Assembly (NCBI GenBank): GCA_020049615.1
Contig: JAIFKN010000188.1
Coordinates: forward strand, 1-6,459
From: a bacterium
GTDB taxonomy: Bacteria; Planctomycetota; UBA11346
Direction of reading: 5' to 3'
DNA length: 6,459 bases
Both the position numbers and the translations under genes were made by a program. Shown one piece after another: positions 1 to 5,936 of this stretch. Position 1 is the first letter of the stretch; each line of letters starts with the position of its first letter. Below the pieces are notes generated by a model. That model was not told the DNA's origin. It saw nothing but the letters and a program-made list of their open reading frames with translations, and searched no databases.

Positions 1-1807
1 ACTTGTCGCCTTCGCCGTCGGGATCGGCGCGCGTCGGCCGCATGGTGATGCCGAGGTTGTTCTGGACCAGGCAGCGCTGGCCGTTGCTGACTATGCCGAA
101 GAACAGCCCCTGGTAATCGTAGCCGCTGTACAGATCGACCAGGGTGTTGTTGTAGGCATGCATGTCCGAGCCCTTCAGCAGGTAGAGCGGGCTCTGGACG
201 TTCCACACCACGTTGTGGTCGACGATGTACTCGCTGCCGTAGTCCACATAGATGCCGCGCGCCGAGCCGTAGCCGTCGTGGACCAGATTGTGGTCGATGC
301 GGACGAAGCCGCTGGGGATGCCATAGGTATACATGCCACCACCGTCGGAGTCCTGGATCATGAAGTGCGAGAGGTCGTTATGGTGGATGCGCGTGACGCC
401 GGAGCCGGGCACCGAATTGTACAGGCTGCGCAGGGTCAGGGCGCTGCGGCCGCAGCGGGTGACGGTGTTGTGGGCGATCTCGAGATCGTAGGACTTCAGC
501 GCCCCGCCATGGGTGGTGATGCCGGCGCAGTCCTGCTGGTTGTAGCTGACGTCGCTGATGCGGTTGCGCAGGGCCTTGTTGCGGTGACCGCTCATCGCGA
601 TGCCGTTGCCGGCCGAATACTGGAGATCGCAGTCCTGGATGAGATTGTCGCTGCCTGCGATGATGATGCCGGTGTTGAAGCCGAAGGTCATGAAGAAGTC
701 GCCGGCCTGGTCATTGTAGTGCGACAGGTAGCGGGCCTTGATGCCGTCGACGATGATGTGGTTGGCAGCGGGGTGCGTGCTGTCGGCGCCGCGCCAGGGG
801 TAGTTCACCGTGCCATCCGTCTGATAGCCGATGCCGGTGCAGGCCTTGGTATCGGTGGTGATGGTGCAGGCGAAGAGGGTGAAGCCTTGGATGGTGATGT
901 AGGCCTTGTCATCGAGGACGAAGGCGAAGTCGCGCTTGCGCGCCTCGATGACCGACTTCCTGGCAATCGGATCGGCATCGCCCGGCAGGCGGACGATGAG
1001 TTTTCCGGCGGACGAGTCATGAAACCACTCGCCGGGGGCGTCGAGCAGCGCCTGGCTGTCGAAGACATGGTACATCGCGCCGACGTCGTAGACCTCGCTC
1101 TTGCCGTCCACTCCGCCGTCGTTGCGCGTCTTGTAGGTGAAGCGGGTGCCGCCCGCCGCGGTCTTCTCGACCTGTTCGACGGTGCCGGACGAGGTCCACG
1201 ACCACATCTGGTACGAGGGCTGCAGGGTCAGCTTGGCGCCGACCAGTTGCCTGCCGATGCCGTCGAAGGGGCAGTTGGCGTCCTCGAAGACGCCGGTCGT
1301 CCAATTCGTCTCCTTGTTGCGGATCTTCGAGATGAAGGCGGTGATGGTGGACATGCGCGGGTAGGACAACTGGTCATGCGGCATGTTCGGCCAGCGCGCC
1401 TGCAGGATCATCGTGCCATCGACGAAGACCTGATCGGCGTAGTTGTAGACCGAGCGGTAGAAATCGCCGGGCAGGGCGGCGGCATGCCGTCCGCCGCCCG
1501 CGCCGGTCCACCCGGTGACGATCTCGGCACCGGAGATGACCACCGGACCATCGCCGAATGGCTTGTAGACGATCGGCTTCCCCGCGCTGCCGGAGTTGGC
1601 GGGAGTGACGGTCTCGCGGTAGGTGCCGGCATGGACCAGCACCACGTCGCCGGCCTGAGCCTTCTGCGCGGCGGCGTTGATCGAACGCAGCGGGCGGTCC
1701 TTGCCGCCGGAGTCGGCGTCTTGCCCGGTGACGGCGACGTGCCATTCGGCGGCCGGTGCCAGGCAGGCCAGTAGCAGGATGGCAGGGGTCAGATGGGCGT
1801 GGCGCAT
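1..1807 (-). CDS. Exported right-handed parallel beta-helix protein, DUF1565/pectate-lyase-like, C-terminus cut by window edge
   Basis: The minus strand is open from the ATG at 1807 to the left edge, giving 602 residues with no stop. Residues 1-20 form a short signal peptide. It could end at an Ala-Ala site near 20, or be a lipoprotein signal, because LLLAC at 11-15 fits a lipobox. Residues 22-65 resemble the DUF1565 opening: VAVTGQDADSGG, then PLRSINAA, AGDVVLVHAGTYRE. Next comes a segment typical of long beta-helix carbohydrate enzymes (GKPIVYKPFGDGPVVISGAE; QVFVDGTMILQARWPN at 127-141). Residues 385-585 carry repeated rungs such as IQDCDLQYSAGNGIAM, EIAHNTVTRCG, RIHHNDLS, RIDHNLVHDG and IVDHNVVWN. 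Acidic residues in QDSDGGGMYTYG (D486, D488) and GIYVDYGSE (D522) are candidate catalytic positions, which would suit a GH141- or GH120-like hydrolase or a lyase; this is inference. The substrate is unknown. The gene is divergent from a XylR-like regulator that probably controls it. Confidence 0.88.
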   Translation of the reverse strand, partial: MRHAHLTPAILLLACLAPAAEWHVAVTGQDADSGGKDRPLRSINAAAQKAQAGDVVLVHAGTYRETVTPANSGSAGKPIVYKPFGDGPVVISGAEIVTGWTGAGGGRHAAALPGDFYRSVYNYADQVFVDGTMILQARWPNMPHDQLSYPRMSTITAFISKIRNKETNWTTGVFEDANCPFDGIGRQLVGAKLTLQPSYQMWSWTSSGTVEQVEKTAAGGTRFTYKTRNDGGVDGKSEVYDVGAMYHVFDSQALLDAPGEWFHDSSAGKLIVRLPGDADPIARKSVIEARKRDFAFVLDDKAYITIQGFTLFACTITTDTKACTGIGYQTDGTVNYPWRGADSTHPAANHIIVDGIKARYLSHYNDQAGDFFMTFGFNTGIIIAGSDNLIQDCDLQYSAGNGIAMSGHRNKALRNRISDVSYNQQDCAGITTHGGALKSYDLEIAHNTVTRCGRSALTLRSLYNSVPGSGVTRIHHNDLSHFMIQDSDGGGMYTYGIPSGFVRIDHNLVHDGYGSARGIYVDYGSEYIVDHNVVWNVQSPLYLLKGSDMHAYNNTLVDLYSGYDYQGLFFGIVSNGQRCLVQNNLGITMRPTRADPDGEGDK

Positions 1808-1811
1808 GGGG

Positions 1812-1816
1812 CTCCC
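1812..1816 (-). promoter_or_regulatory. Likely ribosome binding site of the beta-helix gene
   Basis: On the minus strand GGGAG lies four bases before the ATG at 1807. The spacing is shorter than ideal. It still supports this start, because the residues directly after the ATG form a signal peptide and no better start lies nearby. Confidence 0.4.
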
Positions 1817-1855
1817 GGGGGATGCGGACGTACGCTCCAGGCTATCGCGAACCCG

Positions 1856-1890
1856 GACGCGGGATGTGCAGCCTGCGACGCCGGATGTGC
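1856..1890. promoter_or_regulatory. Probable AraC/XylR-type operator: 14-bp direct repeat with 21-bp period
   Basis: GACGCGGGATGTGC at 1856-1869 and GACGCCGGATGTGC at 1877-1890 match at 13 of 14 bases and start exactly 21 bp apart, about two helical turns. AraC-family proteins, including E. coli AraC and XylR, bind direct half-sites with about this spacing. The pair sits near the middle of the 134-bp gap between two divergent genes, 48 bp from the beta-helix start and 51 bp from the regulator start. It can therefore serve both promoters. The natural ligand is the XylR-like regulator encoded immediately to the right. No convincing -35/-10 pair was recognised, which would suit an activator-dependent promoter. 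Confidence 0.6.
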
Positions 1891-1900
1891 CATCCGCGTC
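1882..1900. repeat. Inverted repeat overlapping the second operator half-site
   Basis: CGGATG at 1882-1887 and CATCCG at 1891-1896 form a perfect 6-bp inverted repeat around TGC. Read on the minus strand, 1891-1900 is GACGCGGATG. That is the direct-repeat core GACGC(N)GGATG with the middle base missing, so it looks like a third, inverted and imperfect copy of the half-site. Confidence 0.4.
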
Positions 1901-1941
1901 GTTGGCGATTGCCCAGGATAGGCCGGGATCACCATCCTGTC

Positions 1942-3036
1942 ATGTCAGCGCAGATCCGGGTCGGCATTGTCATGGGCCCCGAGGATCTTGGCCGCGGCGA
2001 TGGCCGGGCGCTCATGCACGGCTTCTCCCAGGCCTGCCTCGGGCGTCCCGACATCGTCGGCATCGGCCTGGAATCGCCGGGCAGCTGGCCGGATCGCGGC
2101 CTGAGCGGGGTGGTCATGGCCGGAGCCGCCGCCCCGGACCGCGAGCGGGCCCGGCGCCTGGGCATCGCCATGGTCGATCTCGACCGGATCCCCCTCGACC
2201 AGGCCGCGGCGGGACGGCTGGCGGCCCGGCACCTGCGCGGGCGAGGCTGCCGGCGGCTGGCCAGCGTGCTCTACGGCCACGGCGTCATGGAGGAGCGCTG
2301 GCGGGGCGCGGTCACCGCCTGGGGCGCGGATGGGGTGCTGCCGCCCTTCCGCTGGGCTGACGGTGGCGACTACAACGCCGATGTCGGGCGCCTACGCCGC
2401 TGGCTGCTCGAGCTGCCGTCCGGCACCGGCATCCTCGCCTGCGAGGACATCGCCGGCGCGACCGTGGTGTCGCGGGCCGTCGAGGTCGGACGCCGCATCC
2501 CCGACGAGCTGGCGGTGATCGGCATCGACAACGACGAGTTGTGGTGCCTGATGGCCCGGCCGGCCCTGTCGAGCGTCATCATGCCCTACGAGGCGCGCGG
2601 TGCGGCGGCGGCGCGGCTGCTGCTCGCCCAACTGGCTGGTCTTCCTCCGCCGCCGCTCCCGTTGCTCGCCCCGCAGGGTGTGCTGGTGCGCGCCAGCAGC
2701 GACGGCGAGGCGGTCGACGATCCTGCCGTCGCCGTCGCCCTGCACCACCTGCGTCGCGATCTCGAGACCCGCATCGACATCGACGCCCTGGCGCGCAGCG
2801 CTGGACTCAGCCGCCGCCGCCTGGAGGTGCGCTTCCGCGCGGTCCTCGGCCGCTCGCCTGCCCAGGAGATCCGCCGCGCCCGGCTCGAACGCGCCGGCCA
2901 GTTGCTGATGGATACGACGCTCACCGTCGGCCAGGTCGCCCAGCGCGTCGGCCTGCCCGACCTGTCCTCGTTCGTGCGCCTGTTCCACCGCGCCAACGGG
3001 GTCACGCCGGCGGCGTGGCGGCGCAAGCACGGGTGA
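1942..3036 (+). CDS. XylR-like transcription regulator: LacI-type sugar-sensor domain fused to AraC helix-turn-helix
   Basis: This 364-residue cytoplasmic DNA-binding regulator has its sensor first and its DNA-binding domain last, as in E. coli XylR (about 390 residues). Residues 4-250 are a periplasmic-binding-protein-like sugar sensor. Signs are RVGIVMG at the first strand, IPLDQAAAGRLAARHL at 83-98, and the diagnostic IPDELAVIGIDNDELW (186-201) followed by RPALSSV (206-212). Residues 262-362 are an AraC-type double helix-turn-helix, with IDIDALARSAGLSRRRLEVRF and the second helix region TVGQVAQRVGLPDLSSFVRLFHR, ending GVTPAAWRR. The frame is open upstream to 1756, but residues before MSAQIRVG are low-complexity and overlap the operator, so the ATG at 1942 is chosen; no clear ribosome binding site is seen. 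It probably controls the divergent beta-helix gene and itself through the direct repeat at 1856-1890. The effector sugar is unknown. Confidence 0.9.
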   Translation: MSAQIRVGIVMGPEDLGRGDGRALMHGFSQACLGRPDIVGIGLESPGSWPDRGLSGVVMAGAAAPDRERARRLGIAMVDLDRIPLDQAAAGRLAARHLRGRGCRRLASVLYGHGVMEERWRGAVTAWGADGVLPPFRWADGGDYNADVGRLRRWLLELPSGTGILACEDIAGATVVSRAVEVGRRIPDELAVIGIDNDELWCLMARPALSSVIMPYEARGAAAARLLLAQLAGLPPPPLPLLAPQGVLVRASSDGEAVDDPAVAVALHHLRRDLETRIDIDALARSAGLSRRRLEVRFRAVLGRSPAQEIRRARLERAGQLLMDTTLTVGQVAQRVGLPDLSSFVRLFHRANGVTPAAWRRKHG

Positions 3037-3072
3037 TGCGCGCCTACGATTGGAAGCCGGGGCGATTGTGCC

Positions 3073-3780
3073 TTATTGCGTGAACAGAGCCGGATTGATC
3101 AGCGTATTGCGCGCCGACGCAACAGGCACCGTCGCCACATGGCCATCGAAGAACACGATGTTCATGCCGCTGCGATGCCGGCTGCCGCCACTAGAGACCC
3201 AGCCGGGCAGCACGGTGATCGTCGGGTAGTTCGTTACGCTGGGAGGCGACCAGCTGGCGATCTGCCAGTCGTTCCAGTCGCACATGAGCAGGCGTGCCGA
3301 TTTCTGGCCGATCCTGGACACGGAGAAGATCCGATCCGCCAGGCTGCTGTCATTGGTGATCGCCGGCAAACCGGGATTCTTGTTGTAGCCGTAACCTGAA
3401 CTGGTGGTCGCTATGGAGCCGCCGCCCGAATCCCGACCGCGCCAGGTGGTGCAGCCCCAGGCCAGGTTCTTCCGGGTAATGGAGCCATTGTAGCTCGGGT
3501 TGGCCCCGCCCGAATCAGCCTCGGCATCCAGGTACGGCGTCAGCAACGTGGGCCAGACGCAGTTGTTCGTCGCATCCGCGCACGGCGCCAACTGGCCTTC
3601 CCAGTCCATGCTGTAGGCTTCCGTTGCGAGTCCGAACTGCCGGAGATGGCCGGCGCAGCGGACCGTCTGGGCCGTGGCCTTCACCAGGCCGATGGCCGGC
3701 AGCAGCATGGCCGCGAGGATGGCGATGATCGAGATCACCACCAGCAATTCGATCAAGGTGAAGGCGGAACGGAGATGCAT
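3073..3780 (-). CDS. Type IV pseudopilin-like protein with prepilin N-terminus and H-X9-DG C-terminal motif
   Basis: From the ATG at 3780 this is 235 residues. Residues 1-30 are a class III prepilin signal: a short basic leader MHLRSA, then FTLIELLVVISIIAILAAM, with Glu at mature position 5. The residue before the cleavage point is Ala rather than the usual Gly. The C-terminus carries RHRSGMNIVFFDGHV, in which H202 and D212-G213 are separated by exactly nine residues, the signature of the 'prepilin-type processing-associated H-X9-DG' proteins. Cys at 42, 67, 74, 110 and 167 could form disulfides outside the membrane. The protein should be membrane-anchored with its globular part exported. The family is highly multiplied in PVC bacteria, often beside sugar regulators and glycoside hydrolases, and its function is unsettled. 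The frame is open back to 3852 and an ATG exists at 3804, but 3780 gives the normal short leader. Confidence 0.88.
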   Translation of the reverse strand: MHLRSAFTLIELLVVISIIAILAAMLLPAIGLVKATAQTVRCAGHLRQFGLATEAYSMDWEGQLAPCADATNNCVWPTLLTPYLDAEADSGGANPSYNGSITRKNLAWGCTTWRGRDSGGGSIATTSSGYGYNKNPGLPAITNDSSLADRIFSVSRIGQKSARLLMCDWNDWQIASWSPPSVTNYPTITVLPGWVSSGGSRHRSGMNIVFFDGHVATVPVASARNTLINPALFTQ

Positions 3781-3791
3781 GTCGCCAGCAT

Positions 3792-3808
3792 ACGCATTCG
3801 GCATGCGT
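3792..3808. repeat. Perfect 6-bp inverted repeat just upstream of the pseudopilin gene
   Basis: ACGCAT (3792-3797) and ATGCGT (3803-3808) flank TCGGC. The element ends 11 bases before the chosen pseudopilin start at 3780. It lies where an operator, or an RNA hairpin affecting translation, would act. It is short and could be chance. Confidence 0.3.
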
Positions 3809-3823
3809 TGACCAGGGCCGCAG

Positions 3824-3850
3824 GACGACACGGGCGGCCGACGTGTCGTC
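3824..3850 (-). repeat. 8-bp inverted repeat at the end of the second XylR-like gene, possible transcript hairpin
   Basis: GACGACAC (3824-3831) pairs perfectly with GTGTCGTC (3843-3850) around an 11-base GC-rich loop. It overlaps the stop codon (3849-3851) of the regulator that ends there on the minus strand. No run of T follows on the minus strand, so it is not a standard intrinsic terminator. It could be a 3' end stabiliser, or a partial attenuator between the regulator and the pseudopilin. Confidence 0.4.
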
Positions 3851-4998
3851 AAACATCCATCGGGGGACGGTTCGCGGACGCCTGTCGTGCGCGGAAGCGG
3901 CCGGGGGTCTCGCCCAGGCTGCGCTTGAACGCAGCGATGAACCGCTGCGGCGATTCATAGCCGCAGGCGACGGCAATCTCCTGGACGCTCATCTCACTGC
4001 TGGCCAGCAGGTTGCGAGCGATGGCGAGACGCTCGCGCAGCAGCACCTGCGATGGGCTGGCATCCAGGCGGAGGCGGAACTGCCGCTGGAGCGCACGGGG
4101 ATGGATGCGCGCCACCTGGGCGATCCGGTCCAACGACGGATTCTCGTGGGCATGGGTGCGGATGAACGACATGGCCCGGTTGAACGGATCCTCGGCCTCG
4201 GAGCGGGTCGAATCCCGGACTACGACGGACTCCACACCCGGCGCCTCGACCCGGATCACGCGTCCATCCAGAGCCCCCTCCAGCAGGCGCACGGCGCCGC
4301 CGATCAGCCCCGGGAAGTCCAGTCGCACGCTGGACAGGGTGGGTTGGGTGAATGGGCACAGGCTCTGCGTGTCGTCGATGCCGATGATCATGAACCGGGT
4401 CGGCGCCTCCCCGCCCAGATCAGCCATGACGCGAAACGTCCACAGGGCGAGGACGTCGTTGGCGCACAGCATGGCCCAGCCAGCCTCGATCCGGCGCAGC
4501 ACAGCCGGGAGATCGGACTGATGGCCGACCTCAGCGACCGCGAGGGGGATGCCGGCGGCCCGGCAGACCGCTTCCGCCCCGCGCTGACGACCCACCCAAA
4601 CAGCGCTTGGATCTGACCCAGCGCACCAGCAGCACCCCGCTGGCTCCGCGATCGACCAGATGGCGGCAGGCGGTGGCTCCGATGGCGGGTTCGTCGAACC
4701 AGATCCAGGGGACCCCCAACTCCATTGCCGAGAGATTGACCACGGGCAGGCCGAGGGCGATCAGCGGACGGATCAGTTCGGGCCGATGCAACCTGCTGAT
4801 CACGCCATCCAGGCGCAGTCCGAACATCGGGATCGCGTCGATGCCGCTGGCGTCGGCGACCAGAGGCGTGAAGTCGATGCGCGGCGCCGACTGGGCGATG
4901 GTCCGGGCGGCCGCCAGCGCCTGGTGCCCCCAGTCATCTCCGGACTGGACCATGAGGCCGATCCGCAGCCGGCGACCTTCCCGTTCGACGCGGTTCAT
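3849..4998 (-). pseudogene. Second XylR-like (LacI-sensor + AraC) regulator, split by a single frameshift
   Basis: Two adjacent minus-strand frames encode the two parts of one regulator. The first starts at the ATG at 4998 and gives LRIGLMVQSG, LDGVISRL, LGLPVVNLSA, IWFDEPAIGATACRHLVDRG and GVLLVRW, the N-terminal part of a XylR-type sugar sensor, ending near residue 127. The second frame resumes with SDPSAVWVGRQRGAEAV and continues through TRFMIIGIDDTQSL, QPTLSSV and a complete AraC helix-turn-helix (DRIAQVARIHPRALQRQF; SVQEIAVACGYESPQRFIAAFKRS), stopping at 3849. The span is 1150 bases; removing one base gives an unbroken 382-residue protein, the normal size for the family. The best candidate is one extra G in the GGG at 4617-4619. 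Both parts keep conserved family motifs, so this is either a very recent inactivation or a sequencing error. As read, the N-terminal part runs on to a stop near 4531 and lacks the DNA-binding domain. Confidence 0.82.
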
Positions 4999-5060
4999 CT
5001 CAAGGCCATGTTCGGCGGCGTGCCGAGGCCACAAGGCGCAAGCCTCGCCGGATCGCCGTC

Positions 5061-5867
5061 CTACCCCCGACCGGTCCGCCAGGCCCGGGGCGATTGGCCG
5101 TGCGTCCGGCGGAAGCGGGTGCTGAAGTGGAGCGGGTTGGGGAATCCGCACCGGCCGGCGATCTCCTGGATCGGAAGGTCGGTGCGGAGCAGGAGGTCGG
5201 CCGCCACCGCCAGGCGCCGCTGCTCCAGGTATGTCCGAATCCCCATCCCCAGGCGGGCTGCGAACAGGCGGGCCAGATGCCGTTGACTGCAACCCACCGC
5301 GGACGCCACGCGCGCACAGGATACCGCTTGGCCGAAATGGGCCTCAAGGAAGGCCTGGGCCTGCTCCAGCCGACGGTCCTCCGACACGTCTCCGCCGGAC
5401 TGCCGGGCGTCGACGCGGGCGAGCGCCTCCTCCACCGCCAGGTAACCCAGGGTCCGGTCGAGCGCACGATCGTGCAGGGCGAAGCCGGCCGCCCGTTCCA
5501 GGCAGGCCTGCACCTCGGAGAACAGCGCGGTCGGCAATTGCAGCAGGCTCACGCCCGGCATGACCGCAGGCAGGGCCAGCCAGGGCAGCCAGTGGGGACG
5601 GGGATGGACATGGATCCACACCACCTCCCAGGTGCCCTGGTCCGGGTCCGTCCCGTAGTCCTCGGGAGTCTCGGGACGGACCACCGCCAGGCTGCCGGGA
5701 ACGAGCGTCACCACCTCGCCCCCGGAACGGAACCGGCCGCCACCGGCGAGGGTCAGGAGCAGCAGCCAGTCGCCGGTGCCCCGGGGGCGGATGGTGCGCA
5801 AGCGCCGGCCGCACGTCCACCGTGCCGCCCAGACGTGGCTGGCCAGATGGGGATGCCGGGACACCAT
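5061..5867 (-). CDS. AraC-family transcription regulator with N-terminal cupin sugar-binding domain
   Basis: This 268-residue protein has the two-domain AraC layout. Residues 25-95 fit the arabinose-binding cupin domain: RPRGTGDWLLLLTLAGGGRF, then LVPGSLAVVRPETPEDYG and the aromatic WEVVWIHVHPRPHWLPWL. Residues 165-265 are the double helix-turn-helix, with VSCARVASAVGCSQRHLARLFAARLG, then the more conserved second half IQEIAGRCGFPNPLHFSTRFRRTHGQSPRAWR. The start is firm: an in-frame TGA lies ten codons upstream and the ATG at 5867 is the only ATG between. No strong ribosome binding site is visible. The gene is divergent from the GH42 gene across about 70 bp, so it probably activates that gene in response to a sugar and may regulate itself. 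The frameshifted XylR-like gene follows 62 bp downstream on the same strand and may share its transcript. Confidence 0.9.
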   Translation of the reverse strand: MVSRHPHLASHVWAARWTCGRRLRTIRPRGTGDWLLLLTLAGGGRFRSGGEVVTLVPGSLAVVRPETPEDYGTDPDQGTWEVVWIHVHPRPHWLPWLALPAVMPGVSLLQLPTALFSEVQACLERAAGFALHDRALDRTLGYLAVEEALARVDARQSGGDVSEDRRLEQAQAFLEAHFGQAVSCARVASAVGCSQRHLARLFAARLGMGIRTYLEQRRLAVAADLLLRTDLPIQEIAGRCGFPNPLHFSTRFRRTHGQSPRAWRTGRG

Positions 5868-5936
5868 GTCCGGATTCGAAATGTTTATGCGTATTCAGCA
5901 AGGTCATTCCGGAACCGATCCTGCACAATGGCGGGC
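5868..5936. promoter_or_regulatory. Divergent promoter region between the cupin-AraC regulator and the GH42 gene
   Basis: This 69-bp gap must hold both start regions. Its left half is clearly AT-richer than the genes around it (5875-5897, with TTCGAA and TTTATGCGTATTC). It also contains an 8-bp palindrome TTCCGGAA at 5907-5914. TCCGGA occurs twice, at 5869 and 5908. No convincing sigma-70 hexamer pair and no 21-bp direct repeat like the one at 1856-1890 was found here. Confidence 0.45.

Noticed and set aside
158..1774. A 538-codon open frame on the plus strand opposite the beta-helix gene
   Set aside because: Its translation is low-complexity, rich in Val, Ala, Asp and Gly, with no domain. 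The opposite strand encodes a clear signal peptide and beta-helix rungs. It is a by-product of GC-rich third codon positions.
1820..1824. GGATG located 42 bp (two 21-bp periods) before the first half-site
   Set aside because: Only five bases match, the flanking GACGC is absent and the intermediate 21-bp position has no match. Probably chance.
1756..1941. N-terminal extension of XylR-like regulator 1 starting at 1756
   Set aside because: The extra residues look non-coding, overlap the start of the divergent gene and run through the direct-repeat operator. The family begins a few residues before RVGIVMG, as given by the ATG at 1942.
2392..3030. A 212-codon minus-strand frame inside XylR-like regulator 1
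   Set aside because: It is antisense to the best-conserved part of the regulator and has no domain-like features.
3037..3072. Bidirectional terminator between the convergent regulator and pseudopilin genes
   Set aside because: The 36-bp gap holds no stem longer than four base pairs and no T-run on either strand.
3781..3852. Longer pseudopilin start at 3852
   Set aside because: It would add 24 residues to a prepilin leader that is normally short and would overlap the neighbouring stop codon. The ATG at 3780 gives a standard leader.
3843..4616. A 257-codon plus-strand frame opposite the second XylR-like gene
   Set aside because: The minus strand encodes recognisable sensor and helix-turn-helix motifs; this frame shows none.
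4590..4640. Programmed ribosomal frameshifting in the second XylR-like gene
   Set aside because: No slippery run next to an in-frame stop, no internal Shine-Dalgarno-like stimulator and no family precedent was recognised. A plain mutation or read error is simpler.
5869..5913. TCCGGA present at both ends of the AraC/GH42 gap
   Set aside because: It is a short self-complementary GC-rich hexamer, spaced 39 bp, and its flanks do not match well enough to call a repeat or operator pair.
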